DNA of 64,000 nt. Source: Pseudomonas canadensis. Lineage in GTDB: Bacteria > Pseudomonadota > Gammaproteobacteria > Pseudomonadales > Pseudomonadaceae. The position numbers and the translations under genes are program-made. Below the pieces are notes generated by a model that saw nothing but the letters and a program-made list of their open reading frames with translations, made no database searches and had not been told where the DNA came from. Of this stretch, positions 9,447 through 18,191 are shown one piece after another (within the stretch, counting starts at the first letter, position 1; every line of letters begins with the position of its first letter). Location of the stretch: NCBI RefSeq assembly GCF_000503215.1, contig NZ_AYTD01000017.1, forward strand, positions 372,001-436,000, read 5' to 3'.

Positions 9447-10142
9447 TCAGGGCGTGACGGGAATCACGAAGGCAATTCCTGTACGCAGCGCCGCATTGCG
9501 CACGTGTTCCTGCATGGTTTTCTGCGCCGCCGCACTGGCGCGCCGAGCCAGGGCGCGCAGGATCCGGCGGTGTTCCTGCCAGGTTTCCATGGCCCGCTCC
9601 GGCCGGATGAACGGTAGCTTCTGACTCTCCAGGAACACCTCGGCGCTGGCACTCAGGATGCTCACCATGGCCTGATTACCGCTGGCCAGCAGGATGCGCT
9701 GGTGGAATTCGAAGTCCAGTCGGGCGGCCGCCTCGAAGTCGCCAGTCTTGAGTACCTTGCGCATGGCCTCGACGTTATCTTCCAGGCTGTCCAGCTCATC
9801 AAGGGTCAGCGTCACCGCCGCCAATCCCGCCGCGAACCCTTCCAAGGCATAACGCAGTTGGAAGATATCCAGTGGCGTGGCCTGGGCCGCGAAGGGCCAG
9901 GCAAACCCTGGCGATTCCTCCGCGGCCTGCACGAACACGCCCTTGCCGGGCTGCACACTGACCACACCCAGCGCGCTGAGGGACGACAACGCCTCGCGCA
10001 ACGACGCCCGGCTCACGCCCAACTGCACCGCCAGGTCGCGTTGGGACGGCAGTGCATCGCCCGGCCCGAAGCCTTGCTCCTTGATCAGTTTGCGGATGGC
10101 CTGCAGGGCCGCTTCCGGTACGGCTTGGGCGATGGAATTCAT
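9447..10142 (-). CDS. FadR-subfamily GntR transcriptional regulator
   Basis: A 231-residue one-component regulator. The N-terminal winged helix-turn-helix (about residues 10-75, with FGPGDALPSQRDLAVQLGVS and LGVVSVQPGKGVFVQ) is followed by an all-helical FCD effector domain with the RLDFEFHQRILLASGN pattern. FCD proteins usually bind organic or amino acids. It is divergent from an amino-acid ABC importer and probably controls it. A 15-bp palindrome of the GGTC/GACC type lies between them (see 10270-10284). The ATG at 10142 was chosen because residues upstream of MNSIAQAVPEAAL do not fit the family. Confidence 0.88.
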   Translation of the reverse strand: MNSIAQAVPEAALQAIRKLIKEQGFGPGDALPSQRDLAVQLGVSRASLREALSSLSALGVVSVQPGKGVFVQAAEESPGFAWPFAAQATPLDIFQLRYALEGFAAGLAAVTLTLDELDSLEDNVEAMRKVLKTGDFEAAARLDFEFHQRILLASGNQAMVSILSASAEVFLESQKLPFIRPERAMETWQEHRRILRALARRASAAAQKTMQEHVRNAALRTGIAFVIPVTP

Positions 10143-10269
10143 AGAAAACTCAAGGTTCCAGTCAACTGAGCGGCTAGTTGTAAAGCTATTCGAAGCCGGC
10201 GGCAAGCCACGCCCCAAAGGGGCTCGCGGGGTTTTGTCGGCGCTCGAAAAGGGTGCGAAAAGTCCGCGA

Positions 10270-10284
10270 ACTGTTCAGACCAGT
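10270..10284. promoter_or_regulatory. Candidate GntR/FadR operator palindrome
   Basis: ACTGTTCAGACCAGT is an imperfect dyad: its arms ACTGTTC and (reverse complement) ACTGGTC match at 6 of 7 positions around a central A. A further TCCGACCA half follows directly. FadR-type regulators commonly bind TGGTnnnACCA-like dyads, and this one is in the divergent gap between the regulator and the ABC importer. Confidence 0.5.
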
Positions 10285-10397
10285 CCGACCACCAAAACGC
10301 AATGGGTGCCTGGCTTTCAAGCGTTATTGAGCGTGATGGCATGGGCTGTGCACTGAGCAAATCCAGAAAATTCCTTCGCCCTTCTCGGAGAGTTGCC

Positions 10398-11183
10398 ATG
10401 ACCAAGCGCTACAGCGCCCTGCTTACTGCCCTGTTTGCCAGCCTGATGCTGAGCCAGGCACCCGCCCAGGCCAACGGTCTGGACGACATCGTCGCCCGTG
10501 GCACCCTCAAGGTCGCCGTGCCTCAGGACTTCCCGCCGTTCGGCTCGGTCGGACCCGACATGAAGCCCCGCGGCCTGGACATCGACACCGCCAAGCTGCT
10601 GGCCGACCAGCTCAAGGTCAAGCTGGAACTCACCCCAGTCAACAGCACCAACCGCATTCCCTTCCTCACCACCGGCAAGGTCGACCTGGTGATCTCCAGC
10701 CTGGGCAAGAACGCCGAGCGGGAAAAGGTCATCGACTTCTCCAAGGCCTATGCACCGTTCTACCTGGCCGTGTTCGGCCCGTCTGAAGCGGCCGTCAGCA
10801 GCACCGACGACCTCAAGGGCAAGACCATCAGCGTGACCCGTGGCGCCATTGAAGACATCGAGCTGACCGCCGTCGCGCCCAAGGAAGCCACGATCAAGCG
10901 TTTCGAAGATAACAACTCGACCATCGCCGCCTACTTGGCCGGCCAGGTCGACCTGATCGCCAGCGGTAACGTGGTGATGGTGGCGATCAGCGAACGCAAC
11001 CCGAAACGCGTGCCCGCGCTGAAAGTGAAGCTCAAGGATTCGCCGGTGTACGTGGGCGTGAACAAGAACGAGCCGGCACTGCTGGAGAAGGTCAACCAGA
11101 TCCTGGTCGCGGCCAAGGCCGATGGCAGCCTGGAAAAGAACGCACTGCAATGGCTTAAAGAGCCACTGCCCGCCGATCTCTGA
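10398..11183 (+). CDS. Amino-acid ABC transporter substrate-binding protein
   Basis: Periplasmic solute-binding protein of 261 residues (SBP_bac_3 family). The signal peptide runs to about residue 26 (LSQAPAQANG), followed by the family hallmarks GTLKVAVPQDFPPF near the mature N-terminus, RGLDIDTAKLLADQL, DLVISSLGKNAEREKVIDFS, and DDLKGKTISVTRG at the hinge. The substrate is probably a polar amino acid, but residues alone do not say which. The ATG at 10398 has GGAG 7 bases upstream. It is the first gene of a four-gene operon with two permeases and an ATPase. Confidence 0.92.
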   Translation: MTKRYSALLTALFASLMLSQAPAQANGLDDIVARGTLKVAVPQDFPPFGSVGPDMKPRGLDIDTAKLLADQLKVKLELTPVNSTNRIPFLTTGKVDLVISSLGKNAEREKVIDFSKAYAPFYLAVFGPSEAAVSSTDDLKGKTISVTRGAIEDIELTAVAPKEATIKRFEDNNSTIAAYLAGQVDLIASGNVVMVAISERNPKRVPALKVKLKDSPVYVGVNKNEPALLEKVNQILVAAKADGSLEKNALQWLKEPLPADL

Positions 11184-11200
11184 AACGACGGAGCTGACTC

Positions 11201-11869
11201 ATGGCGTATCAATTTGACTTCGTGCCGGTGCTGGCCAATACCGACCTGCTGTTGCGCGGCGCGCTGTTCACCCTGGAGCTGACGGCCATCGGCGCTATCC
11301 TCGGCGTGGCCCTGGGCACCGTTGGCGCCGTGGTGCGGGCGTGGAAGATCCAGCCGTTTGCGTGGATCTTCGGTGTGTATGTCGAGTTGATCCGCAACAC
11401 GCCATTCCTGGTGCAGTTGTTCTTCATCTTCTTCGGCCTGCCGTCCCTGGGGCTGAAGATCACCGAATGGCAAGCCGCGGTGCTGGCGATGGTGATCAAC
11501 CTGGGCGCCTACTCCACAGAAATCATCCGCGCCGGCATTCAAGCGATACCGCGCGGGCAGCTGGAAGCCGCCGCCGCGCTGGCCATGACGCGCTTCGAAG
11601 CCTTCCGCCACGTAGTCCTGCTGCCGGCGTTGGGCAAGGTGTGGCCGGCCCTGAGCAGCCAGATCATCATCGTGATGCTCGGTTCGGCGGTGTGCTCGCA
11701 GATCGCCACGGAAGAACTCAGTTTTGCCGCCAACTTCATCCAGTCGCGCAACTTCCGCGCCTTTGAAACCTATGCCCTGACCACCCTGGTGTATCTGTGC
11801 ATGGCGCTGATGATTCGCCAGTTGCTCAACTGGATCGGCCGCCGCTTCGTGATGAGGAACAGCCGATGA
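11201..11869 (+). CDS. Amino-acid ABC transporter permease 1
   Basis: Inner-membrane subunit of 222 residues, HisM/GlnP family. It has the EAA-type loop AAALAMTRFEAFRHVVLLPA that contacts the ATPase, and the EIIRNTPFLVQLFFIFFGLP-like block VELIRNTPFLVQ near the N-terminal third. Several hydrophobic spans are visible. It lies 17 bp after the binding-protein gene, and its TGA overlaps the ATG of the second permease (ATGA), showing translational coupling and a heterodimeric membrane unit. Confidence 0.92.
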   Translation: MAYQFDFVPVLANTDLLLRGALFTLELTAIGAILGVALGTVGAVVRAWKIQPFAWIFGVYVELIRNTPFLVQLFFIFFGLPSLGLKITEWQAAVLAMVINLGAYSTEIIRAGIQAIPRGQLEAAAALAMTRFEAFRHVVLLPALGKVWPALSSQIIIVMLGSAVCSQIATEELSFAANFIQSRNFRAFETYALTTLVYLCMALMIRQLLNWIGRRFVMRNSR

Positions 11870-12516
11870 GTGATTTTTCGTTCTGGGACATCGTGCGCAA
11901 CCTGGCTACAGGCCTGCAGTGGACCTTGCTGCTGTCATTGGTGGCGTTTGTCGGTGGCGGGGTGATCGGTTTGCTGGTGATGACGATGCGCATCAGCCGC
12001 AACGCGTTCCCGCGCAACCTTGCGCGCACCTATATCGAACTGTTCCAGGGTACGCCGCTGTTGATGCAGCTGTTCCTGGTGTTTTTCGGCATCGCCCTGC
12101 TCGGCGTGGATATCTCGCCCTGGCTGGCGGCGGCAATTGCCCTGACGTTGTTCACCAGCGCCTACCTCGCCGAAATCTGGCGGGGCTGCGTCGACTCCAT
12201 CGCCCACGGGCAATGGGAAGCTTCGGCCAGCCTTGCACTTAACCCGCTTGAGCAACTGCGCTACGTGATCCTGCCCCAAGCGCTGCGGATTGCCGTCGCG
12301 CCCACCGTGGGGTTTTCGGTGCAGGTGGTCAAAGGCACCGCCGTGACCTCGATCATCGGCTTTACCGAACTGACCAAGACCGGCGGCATGCTCGCCAACG
12401 CGACCTTTGAGCCCTTCATGGTCTACGGCCTGGTGGCCCTTGGTTACTTTTTGCTCTGCTACCCCTTGTCCCTCAGTGCGCGCTACCTGGAAAGGAGACT
12501 GCATGCCTCTGCTTAG
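11866..12516 (+). CDS. Amino-acid ABC transporter permease 2
   Basis: Second HisQ/HisM-type inner-membrane subunit, 216 residues. YIELFQGTPLLMQLFLVFFG is the conserved family block near residues 55-75, and SASLALNPLEQLRYVILPQAL is the coupling loop. The ATG at 11866 overlaps the previous stop by ATGA, and its 3' end overlaps the ATPase gene by 14 bp. It pairs with permease 1 to form the channel. Confidence 0.92.
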   Translation: MSDFSFWDIVRNLATGLQWTLLLSLVAFVGGGVIGLLVMTMRISRNAFPRNLARTYIELFQGTPLLMQLFLVFFGIALLGVDISPWLAAAIALTLFTSAYLAEIWRGCVDSIAHGQWEASASLALNPLEQLRYVILPQALRIAVAPTVGFSVQVVKGTAVTSIIGFTELTKTGGMLANATFEPFMVYGLVALGYFLLCYPLSLSARYLERRLHASA

Positions 12517-13240
12517 AATTTCCGCCCTGCATAAGTATTACGGCGATCACCATGTACTCAAAGGCATCGACCTGACCGTTGAAGAAGGCCAGGTGGTGGC
12601 GATCATCGGCCGTAGCGGTTCGGGCAAATCCACTTTGCTGCGTACCCTCAACGGCCTGGAGTCGATCAACGACGGCGTGATCGAAGTCGATGGCGAATAC
12701 CTCGACGCCGCCCGCGCCGACCTGCGCAGCCTGCGGCAGAAAGTCGGCATGGTGTTCCAGCAATTCAACCTGTTCCCGCACCTGACCGTCGGCGAAAACG
12801 TCATGCTCGCGCCGCAAGTGGTGCAGAAAGTGCCGAAGGCCAAGGCGGCCCAGTTGGCCAGGCAAATGCTGGAGCGCGTCGGGCTGGGCGAAAAGTTCGA
12901 CGCCTTTCCCGATCGCCTGTCCGGTGGACAGCAACAACGCGTGGCGATTGCACGCGCCCTGGCCATGTCACCCAAGGTGCTGCTGTGCGACGAAATCACC
13001 TCGGCCCTCGACCCGGAACTGGTCAATGAAGTGCTCAGCGTGGTGCGCCAACTGGCCAAGGACGGCATGACCCTGATCATGGTGACCCACGAAATGCGCT
13101 TCGCCCGTGAAGTCGGCGACAAGCTGGTGTTCATGCACCAGGGCAAGGTGCATGAGGTGGGTGACCCCAAAGTGTTGTTCGCTAGCCCGCAAACCGCCGA
13201 GCTGGCCAATTTCATTGGTTCTACGGAACAGCCGGGCTGA
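12503..13240 (+). CDS. Amino-acid ABC transporter ATP-binding protein
   Basis: Cytosolic ATPase of 245 residues, GlnQ/HisP family. All nucleotide-binding motifs are visible in order: Walker A GRSGSGKST (about 35-43), Q-loop VFQQFNLFPH, signature LSGGQQQR, Walker B VLLCDEITSALDP and H-loop VTHEM. The ATG at 12503 follows AAAGGAGA and lies inside the end of permease 2. Its 3' end overlaps the convergent fimbrial subunit gene by 20 bp, so the importer operon and the fimbrial operon are packed tail to tail with no terminator between them that I can see. Confidence 0.94.
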   Translation: MPLLRISALHKYYGDHHVLKGIDLTVEEGQVVAIIGRSGSGKSTLLRTLNGLESINDGVIEVDGEYLDAARADLRSLRQKVGMVFQQFNLFPHLTVGENVMLAPQVVQKVPKAKAAQLARQMLERVGLGEKFDAFPDRLSGGQQQRVAIARALAMSPKVLLCDEITSALDPELVNEVLSVVRQLAKDGMTLIMVTHEMRFAREVGDKLVFMHQGKVHEVGDPKVLFASPQTAELANFIGSTEQPG

Positions 13241-13751
13241 CCAGTTCGAATTGGCCATGGCCTTCCAGCAGCGTCTCACGAGTCACCGCGAGGGCATTGG
13301 CCGGCAGTTGAACCGCGACCTCCACCTGGGCTGTCAGCCGACGGCCCGTCACCGGCGTACCGCCTACGCTTGCATACAACATACGCCCCGGTAGCAACTG
13401 TCCGCTGGAGGTGTCATCGGACTGCCACGATACCGGCCTGCCGTCGACCTGAGCCTGCCTCAGGTTCAAGGTAAAACGTCCCTGTCGACCAAACTGGAAG
13501 CCCTGGGCATCGGCGGCTGCACCGTTGAAACGCAGCGACATCGCCGAAGGGTCCGTGCAAAGCACGCTCAAGTGCAGCGTGCGCGGTGTGTCCAGCGTCA
13601 TTAGCGCCCTGCTGGAGGAAGCTTGCGCTGGGCGAATCACACCATAGTCGACACGGGGCTCACTCAGGGTCATCCGGCAGTTTTCAGCCTGCACCTGGGT
13701 CGCCACAAGGGCCACCCACAACAGCCACAGGTTCCTGCGCTTAGCGAACAT
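13221..13751 (-). CDS. Minor fimbrial subunit / possible tip protein
   Basis: Secreted 176-residue protein, last gene of the chaperone-usher operon. Signal peptide: FAKRRNLWLLWVALVATQVQA (residues 2-22, cut before ENC). The mature part has a Cys pair (ENC near the N-terminus and LSVLCTD about 55 residues later), as in pilin domains, and then beta-rich sequence. The ATG at 13751 gives a clean signal peptide and overlaps the usher stop by 11 bp. Its position suggests a tip or minor subunit. It is short for a two-domain adhesin, so a separate lectin domain is not obvious. Confidence 0.75.
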   Translation of the reverse strand: MFAKRRNLWLLWVALVATQVQAENCRMTLSEPRVDYGVIRPAQASSSRALMTLDTPRTLHLSVLCTDPSAMSLRFNGAAADAQGFQFGRQGRFTLNLRQAQVDGRPVSWQSDDTSSGQLLPGRMLYASVGGTPVTGRRLTAQVEVAVQLPANALAVTRETLLEGHGQFELVSPAVP

Positions 13752-16257
13752 GGCAGACCACCGGTGCGGTTTCATAGAGTTTGTCATCGTCAGGCTCTTG
13801 CTCCGGGTTGACTTGCAGCAGGCAGGATTGCGAATCCGGCAGTGAAACCTTCAAGGTTTGAGGGCCATCGATATTGCTGAGGAAAATCATGCCGTCACCC
13901 ACCACACTGGTCACAAAGGTGTTGTCCTGACCGAACACTGCGGCGCCTTGAGGCAGTGGCCGGCCCTGTTCGTCCTGGGCTTCAAGCAACAGACGACGGA
14001 CTTTCACCACATCAAAGTTGAGAATATTGACTGAACCCCGACCGGCAGCGAGCACCTTGGTGCCGTTCTTCAAGTCGACGCGCTTGGGCAGCGACTGGGT
14101 CTGCACCTGCAGATGGTTGTTGCTGTAGGCCTGCAGCCCGGGGATCACCGCCTGGCCGCTGAAATCGGTCCATACCGGTCCTTGGGGCGTCGAAACCTTG
14201 GCCGTCCCGATATCGCCCACCGAAACAATGCCAAAGGTGTCATGCACCGCATACGGCGAGAAGGTTACCCCGCGCGCATGGGCTACGATGCCGCCTTGCA
14301 GTTGGCCGGAATAGTTGGTGTTCGACGGATCGCGGTCGATACCCAAGCTCACGCGGGTATACAGCGGTAAGGCGTCCACACGACCGCGCACACTTTGCTC
14401 GCGCTCTTTCACGTCCCGATCAACACCGACCTCGTAGTTCACATAGTCGTTGACCCGCTCGCTGAGGGCGGTGCCGGCATCCAGCCGGTCACCTCGACGA
14501 CTGATGTAAGTGCTCATACTCCGATCGGCCCCGAGTGGCACCGTGACCTGCAGCCTGACAGACGTGCCCTCATCCAGCCGATCGTCGCGGCGACTGCCCC
14601 GAGCCGGGTCCAGGCGCCGAGGCTCGGTCGCTCCTACCTGGGCGTCGGCAATCAGTGCAACACCCACGCCGTTGAACGTGTTGTTCCACGAGGCAAAGAG
14701 GTGATCGTTGGATTGCCCGTCGAATTGCGAATTGCGGGTAAAACCGAAGGAGAAGCCGCCCAAGGACGGGTCCGCCCAGTTCAACCCTGCCGTGTACTGG
14801 CGCTTGAAACGCGCATCGAGGTTGTACCCCCGCGACGCCTGGCCGGCGTCCAGTACCTCACGGTAGCCGCGAGTCTGTGCCGAAGCGCTCAGGTTGATAT
14901 CAAGATTGGCGAATAGAGGAGCTCCCAAAGATAGCGTGCTACGCGCGCCACCCACTTCATCTTGAGCATCACGGGACAGGTTATGACGCACGCCCACGGT
15001 CATCTGATGGAAAAACACACTGCTCAGTGATCCGCCGGCCGACTGGTACTCGTCGGTACTCAGCAAACCGAAGCCCAGCGACGAGCGCTGGCCCAGCCCC
15101 CAGGTGCCGCTGCCCATGGCGACCACTGGTGAGTCCTGGTTGTCGATGGACGTTTCACGCACCTTGCCGAGGGAAAAGTAATATCCCGGCTCGATCGGAG
15201 CCCCACCCCGAAAGGACGCAGCGGGCACCACAAAACTGCGCTTTGCCCCACGCACGTCAATCACGCTCACGTCGAGATCGCTGGTGCTGTTCAGCAACGG
15301 CAAACCGGTCAGCCTGAACGGACCTTCCGGTACCAGGGTGGAATGGATCAATGCACCTGATTGACGAACCTCGACCCGCGACTGGCTTTGAGCCAGCCCT
15401 TCAACCACAACGTTGCTGTCGCCCGTACCACTGCGCTGCTGGCCGTCCGGAGAGAACTGCAAGCCTGTGAGTTGTACACCGCCAAAAATCGGGTTATTGC
15501 TGGAAATCTGCCCCACCTGGAACGTCGACTGCAACGCCGCGATATCACGCTGGGCATAGGCGTTCACCTGTTCGGTGCGCATCTCGCCATTGTCGGAGAC
15601 ATAAAACTGGCGGCTACGCACAATCCAATTACCCAGATTGAATCCCGCCTCGGTATAGGCCGATACGAAGCGACTTGACCCACTGCGCGAGTGGGTATCG
15701 AAACCCAATATGTCGTAGTTGAAGATGGCGGCCGCGCCACCCTCGGAAAAACTCCCGCCCTCCCACTCCGGCGCACGCAGGGACTGGGTCGGCACCACCA
15801 GGGTGACTTCGTCGCTGCTGGGGCGCAGCCGCACCATGGTCGCGGGGTATTCGCCAACGAAATCATGGCAGGCCTGGTCAGGGGTGATGCCCTCGCGCAG
15901 AAGCCTGGACGGAGTAACCAGACCGGCCTTTGCCAGCAACGCGGGGGTGAAGCACAACTGCCCCTGGTAATCGAAACGGGCGTCAACCAATCCCAACGGA
16001 GTGCCATTGACTCGCAGTCCGACCACATGGACACCTTCACGAAAGCGCGCTGCGCTGCGAAAGTATTCAGACACCTGCGGATCAATCCCGAGGGAGGTCA
16101 ACGCGGCCACGTCAAAACCCTGCCCCAGCCCAACCGCTGCGCTGGTGCCTGGCAGACTCCAGAGCGTCGCGAGCCCCAGCAAAATTCTGGAATGAAGCTG
16201 GGAAACATTGTTCGGCACGCTATTGGCAGAACGACGGGTATGCCTGATCTTTTTCAT
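13741..16257 (-). CDS. Fimbrial outer-membrane usher
   Basis: Outer-membrane platform of 838 residues that receives chaperone-subunit complexes and extrudes the fibre (FimD/PapC type). The signal sequence is followed by the N-terminal domain (GFDVAALTSLGIDPQVSEYF), a long barrel with usher blocks such as PEGPFRLTGLPLLNSTSDLDV and EPGYYFSLGKVRET, and a C-terminal region with two Cys near the end (SQSCLLQVNP, APVVCHVR). The start MKKIRHTRR at 16257 is 7 nt after the chaperone stop; an in-frame ATG at 16275 would overlap it. Size is in the usual 800-860 range. Confidence 0.92.
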   Translation of the reverse strand: MKKIRHTRRSANSVPNNVSQLHSRILLGLATLWSLPGTSAAVGLGQGFDVAALTSLGIDPQVSEYFRSAARFREGVHVVGLRVNGTPLGLVDARFDYQGQLCFTPALLAKAGLVTPSRLLREGITPDQACHDFVGEYPATMVRLRPSSDEVTLVVPTQSLRAPEWEGGSFSEGGAAAIFNYDILGFDTHSRSGSSRFVSAYTEAGFNLGNWIVRSRQFYVSDNGEMRTEQVNAYAQRDIAALQSTFQVGQISSNNPIFGGVQLTGLQFSPDGQQRSGTGDSNVVVEGLAQSQSRVEVRQSGALIHSTLVPEGPFRLTGLPLLNSTSDLDVSVIDVRGAKRSFVVPAASFRGGAPIEPGYYFSLGKVRETSIDNQDSPVVAMGSGTWGLGQRSSLGFGLLSTDEYQSAGGSLSSVFFHQMTVGVRHNLSRDAQDEVGGARSTLSLGAPLFANLDINLSASAQTRGYREVLDAGQASRGYNLDARFKRQYTAGLNWADPSLGGFSFGFTRNSQFDGQSNDHLFASWNNTFNGVGVALIADAQVGATEPRRLDPARGSRRDDRLDEGTSVRLQVTVPLGADRSMSTYISRRGDRLDAGTALSERVNDYVNYEVGVDRDVKEREQSVRGRVDALPLYTRVSLGIDRDPSNTNYSGQLQGGIVAHARGVTFSPYAVHDTFGIVSVGDIGTAKVSTPQGPVWTDFSGQAVIPGLQAYSNNHLQVQTQSLPKRVDLKNGTKVLAAGRGSVNILNFDVVKVRRLLLEAQDEQGRPLPQGAAVFGQDNTFVTSVVGDGMIFLSNIDGPQTLKVSLPDSQSCLLQVNPEQEPDDDKLYETAPVVCHVR

Positions 16258-16264
16258 AGGCCCG

Positions 16265-16981
16265 TCAATCCGCATCAGCCGTAACGGGCGCGCGGTAATT
16301 GTCCACCGTAAACCCATAGACCGTGGCCGGATGAATCTCCACGGCCATCACTCTCGCCAGCGAGCCGGCCGACGCGAGCGTCAGCACTTCGCCCGGCAGG
16401 ATGTAGGTTCGCGGCAACGTTGCCAAGCTTGCCTGCGGGTGCAGTTGTACTTCCATCCCCAGGCGTACGACGTAGGCGCTGTTGTTGTGGACCTTCAACT
16501 GATCCCCTTCACGCTTCCAGGTCAGCAACTGCCAGGGCGCATCATGCCTGGGCAAGCCCTTAGGGTGCAGGATCAATGGCAGGCTTTGGCGCAGAGTGAT
16601 ACCAATGGTCGCACCGCCGGGAGCACGTGCCTCGGGGATACCTTCAAATGAAACCCGTTTCAGGCGCTGGGTCTTGAGCGGTTTCTTCGTAGTACTGATG
16701 AAGCGCACCAGTTGAGTGTCACCCGCTTCGACCCGAGTAATCGGGGGCGTCACAATCAACAAAGGTTCCAGGTCTTCCGGTATGTTTTGTATGACCGAAT
16801 GAAGTAACGCAGGGCCAGGGTCCGTATTTTTAACATTAAGTGTCGCCTCACCCTCTTCCTCATTCAGAATGACAACGGTTGTTTCCGGTTGCATTCCGTC
16901 CGCTACTGCCATACCACACAAAAAAAGGCACAAGCTTATATAGCGCAACAACGACTTCAGGATTATTGATAGAGCATTCAC
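16265..16981 (-). CDS. Periplasmic fimbrial chaperone
   Basis: PapD/FimC-like chaperone, 238 residues, that donates a strand to fold fimbrial subunits. A hydrophobic signal peptide (SLLRYISLCLFLCGMAVA) precedes the two Ig-like domains, with the chaperone pattern NTDPGPALLHSVIQN, PPITRVEAGDTQLVRFI and LPLILHPKGLP. I chose GTG at 16981 because it directly precedes the signal peptide and has GGGGAAAA upstream; an upstream ATG-type start would add 50 Cys/Trp-rich residues that do not fit the family. It sits between the major subunit and the usher. Confidence 0.88.
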   Translation of the reverse strand: MNALSIILKSLLRYISLCLFLCGMAVADGMQPETTVVILNEEEGEATLNVKNTDPGPALLHSVIQNIPEDLEPLLIVTPPITRVEAGDTQLVRFISTTKKPLKTQRLKRVSFEGIPEARAPGGATIGITLRQSLPLILHPKGLPRHDAPWQLLTWKREGDQLKVHNNSAYVVRLGMEVQLHPQASLATLPRTYILPGEVLTLASAGSLARVMAVEIHPATVYGFTVDNYRAPVTADAD

Positions 16982-17035
16982 CGATTTTCCCCACAACCAT
17001 AAAGTCGAACACCAACAAACGCACACATCAAAACA

Positions 17036-17082
17036 GCCGACACTTAACAAAGAGAGGTAAGTATCTTTGCGTTCATGTCGGC
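17036..17082 (-). promoter_or_regulatory. Hairpin between major fimbrial subunit and chaperone genes
   Basis: GCCGACA (17036-17042) and TGTCGGC (17076-17082) pair, with an inner pairing of CAAAG (17048-17052) and CTTTG (17065-17069), giving an imperfect stem-loop in the 115-nt gap after the major subunit stop. No long T run follows. Similar intercistronic structures after pilin genes stabilise the pilin message or limit read-through, which would give more pilin than usher. That role here is inference. Confidence 0.5.
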
Positions 17083-17096
17083 CATTAATGACGTAC

Positions 17097-17747
17097 TTAG
17101 ATGTAATCCACTGACAGACTGGTGCGACCATCCAGCGTTACATCACGGGTCAGGTCCAAATCGTTCGTGCGGTTGATAACGGCTTTCACTTCAAGCGTGC
17201 CTGTAAGACTGGTGATGGATGCAGGTACCGCAGTGGTACCGCTACGCCACGAATACTGGGCAGGCGATTGGGCGACTTTACCGTCACTGTTCTGCCAGGC
17301 CGCCCCCTGGCTGGTGCGCATGATAGGGTTCAGGGCCCCGCTGGACGATTGCAGGTTTTTGAGAGTAACGGAGTACCCACCGGTACGCTTGTTATTGGCG
17401 AGTCCCAGGCCGTAGTTCTGCGCCTCGGTGAACCCGGCACCGAGGATGCCTGCCACCTTGCTGGCGGATTTCAGGTCGCTTAGCGCCACTCGAAACTGCG
17501 CCGGCGATTGGCCGCAACTGATGTTCAAGCTCACCGTTTTCGCGGCAAGAGGAGTGAAGTTCGTCGGTGACAGGCTTGAGGCGGGAATTGTCTGGTAATC
17601 GACGATGCCGCTACCGGCGAGGCTAAGGTTGCAAGCCACCGGTTTGATAGTCCCTCGTACAATCAGTTCAGCAACATCAGCTGCGTGGGCCCCAATACTT
17701 GCGGCCAAGCAAAGAGCACCCACTGTCACACCAAGCATTTTTTTCAT
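17097..17747 (-). CDS. Major fimbrial subunit, DUF1120-like
   Basis: Secreted 216-residue pilin, first gene of the fimbrial operon. Signal peptide about residues 1-22 (LGVTVGALCLAASIGAHA). The mature protein has a Cys pair (VACNLSL and NISCGQSP) and a tail DGRTSLSVDYI with alternating hydrophobics and a penultimate Tyr, typical of chaperone-usher subunits. I recognise the sequence style as the DUF1120 fimbrial family common in Pseudomonas. The ATG at 17747 gives the signal peptide and has AGGT upstream; the next ATG upstream adds 11 residues of no expected function. Confidence 0.88.
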   Translation of the reverse strand: MKKMLGVTVGALCLAASIGAHAADVAELIVRGTIKPVACNLSLAGSGIVDYQTIPASSLSPTNFTPLAAKTVSLNISCGQSPAQFRVALSDLKSASKVAGILGAGFTEAQNYGLGLANNKRTGGYSVTLKNLQSSSGALNPIMRTSQGAAWQNSDGKVAQSPAQYSWRSGTTAVPASITSLTGTLEVKAVINRTNDLDLTRDVTLDGRTSLSVDYI

Positions 17748-18191
17748 ATTCAACCTGTCATCTGTAATGAGTAGGTGCATTTACGACAGCCGAAAACTCT
17801 GACCATAAATAAATAACACCACGGCAAAATTGCCGGATGACAGTCTGTAGCGTTGGCACCTAATTAATGAATCAGAGAACACGCCAATATTTGTGGGAGG
17901 CGTAAAAATAAAAAGTGGGCCGAACCTAAGTGCCGAGTAGGTTTAAAGTCAATTCCGACAAGCTATTAATCTCCACGTTGTAGGCAAAGTCGTAAACACC
18001 ACAACTACAATCAATCGTTAATAACTCCTACAAAGACAACCACCACTTTTCTTTCAACTTAGAAACCCTCCCTACATATCCCCCAAGAATTCCTCATAGA
18101 CACCCGCAGGAAAATTACCGAAGCCGTACGCGTTGGCACCAAAGGTCGATCGTGGCACGATGGCTGGGTTATCGACCGAGACCCCCTTACC
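17748..18191. other. AT-rich divergent gap between fimbrial operon and ppx
   Basis: A 444-bp region with lower GC than its surroundings. It carries the promoter region of the fimbrial operon (leftward) and of ppx (rightward). No ORF with coding bias, tRNA or clear terminator is visible. Patches such as ATAAATAAATAA near 17805 are good candidates for a promoter or a silencer-bound region, but I cannot assign boxes. Confidence 0.4.
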
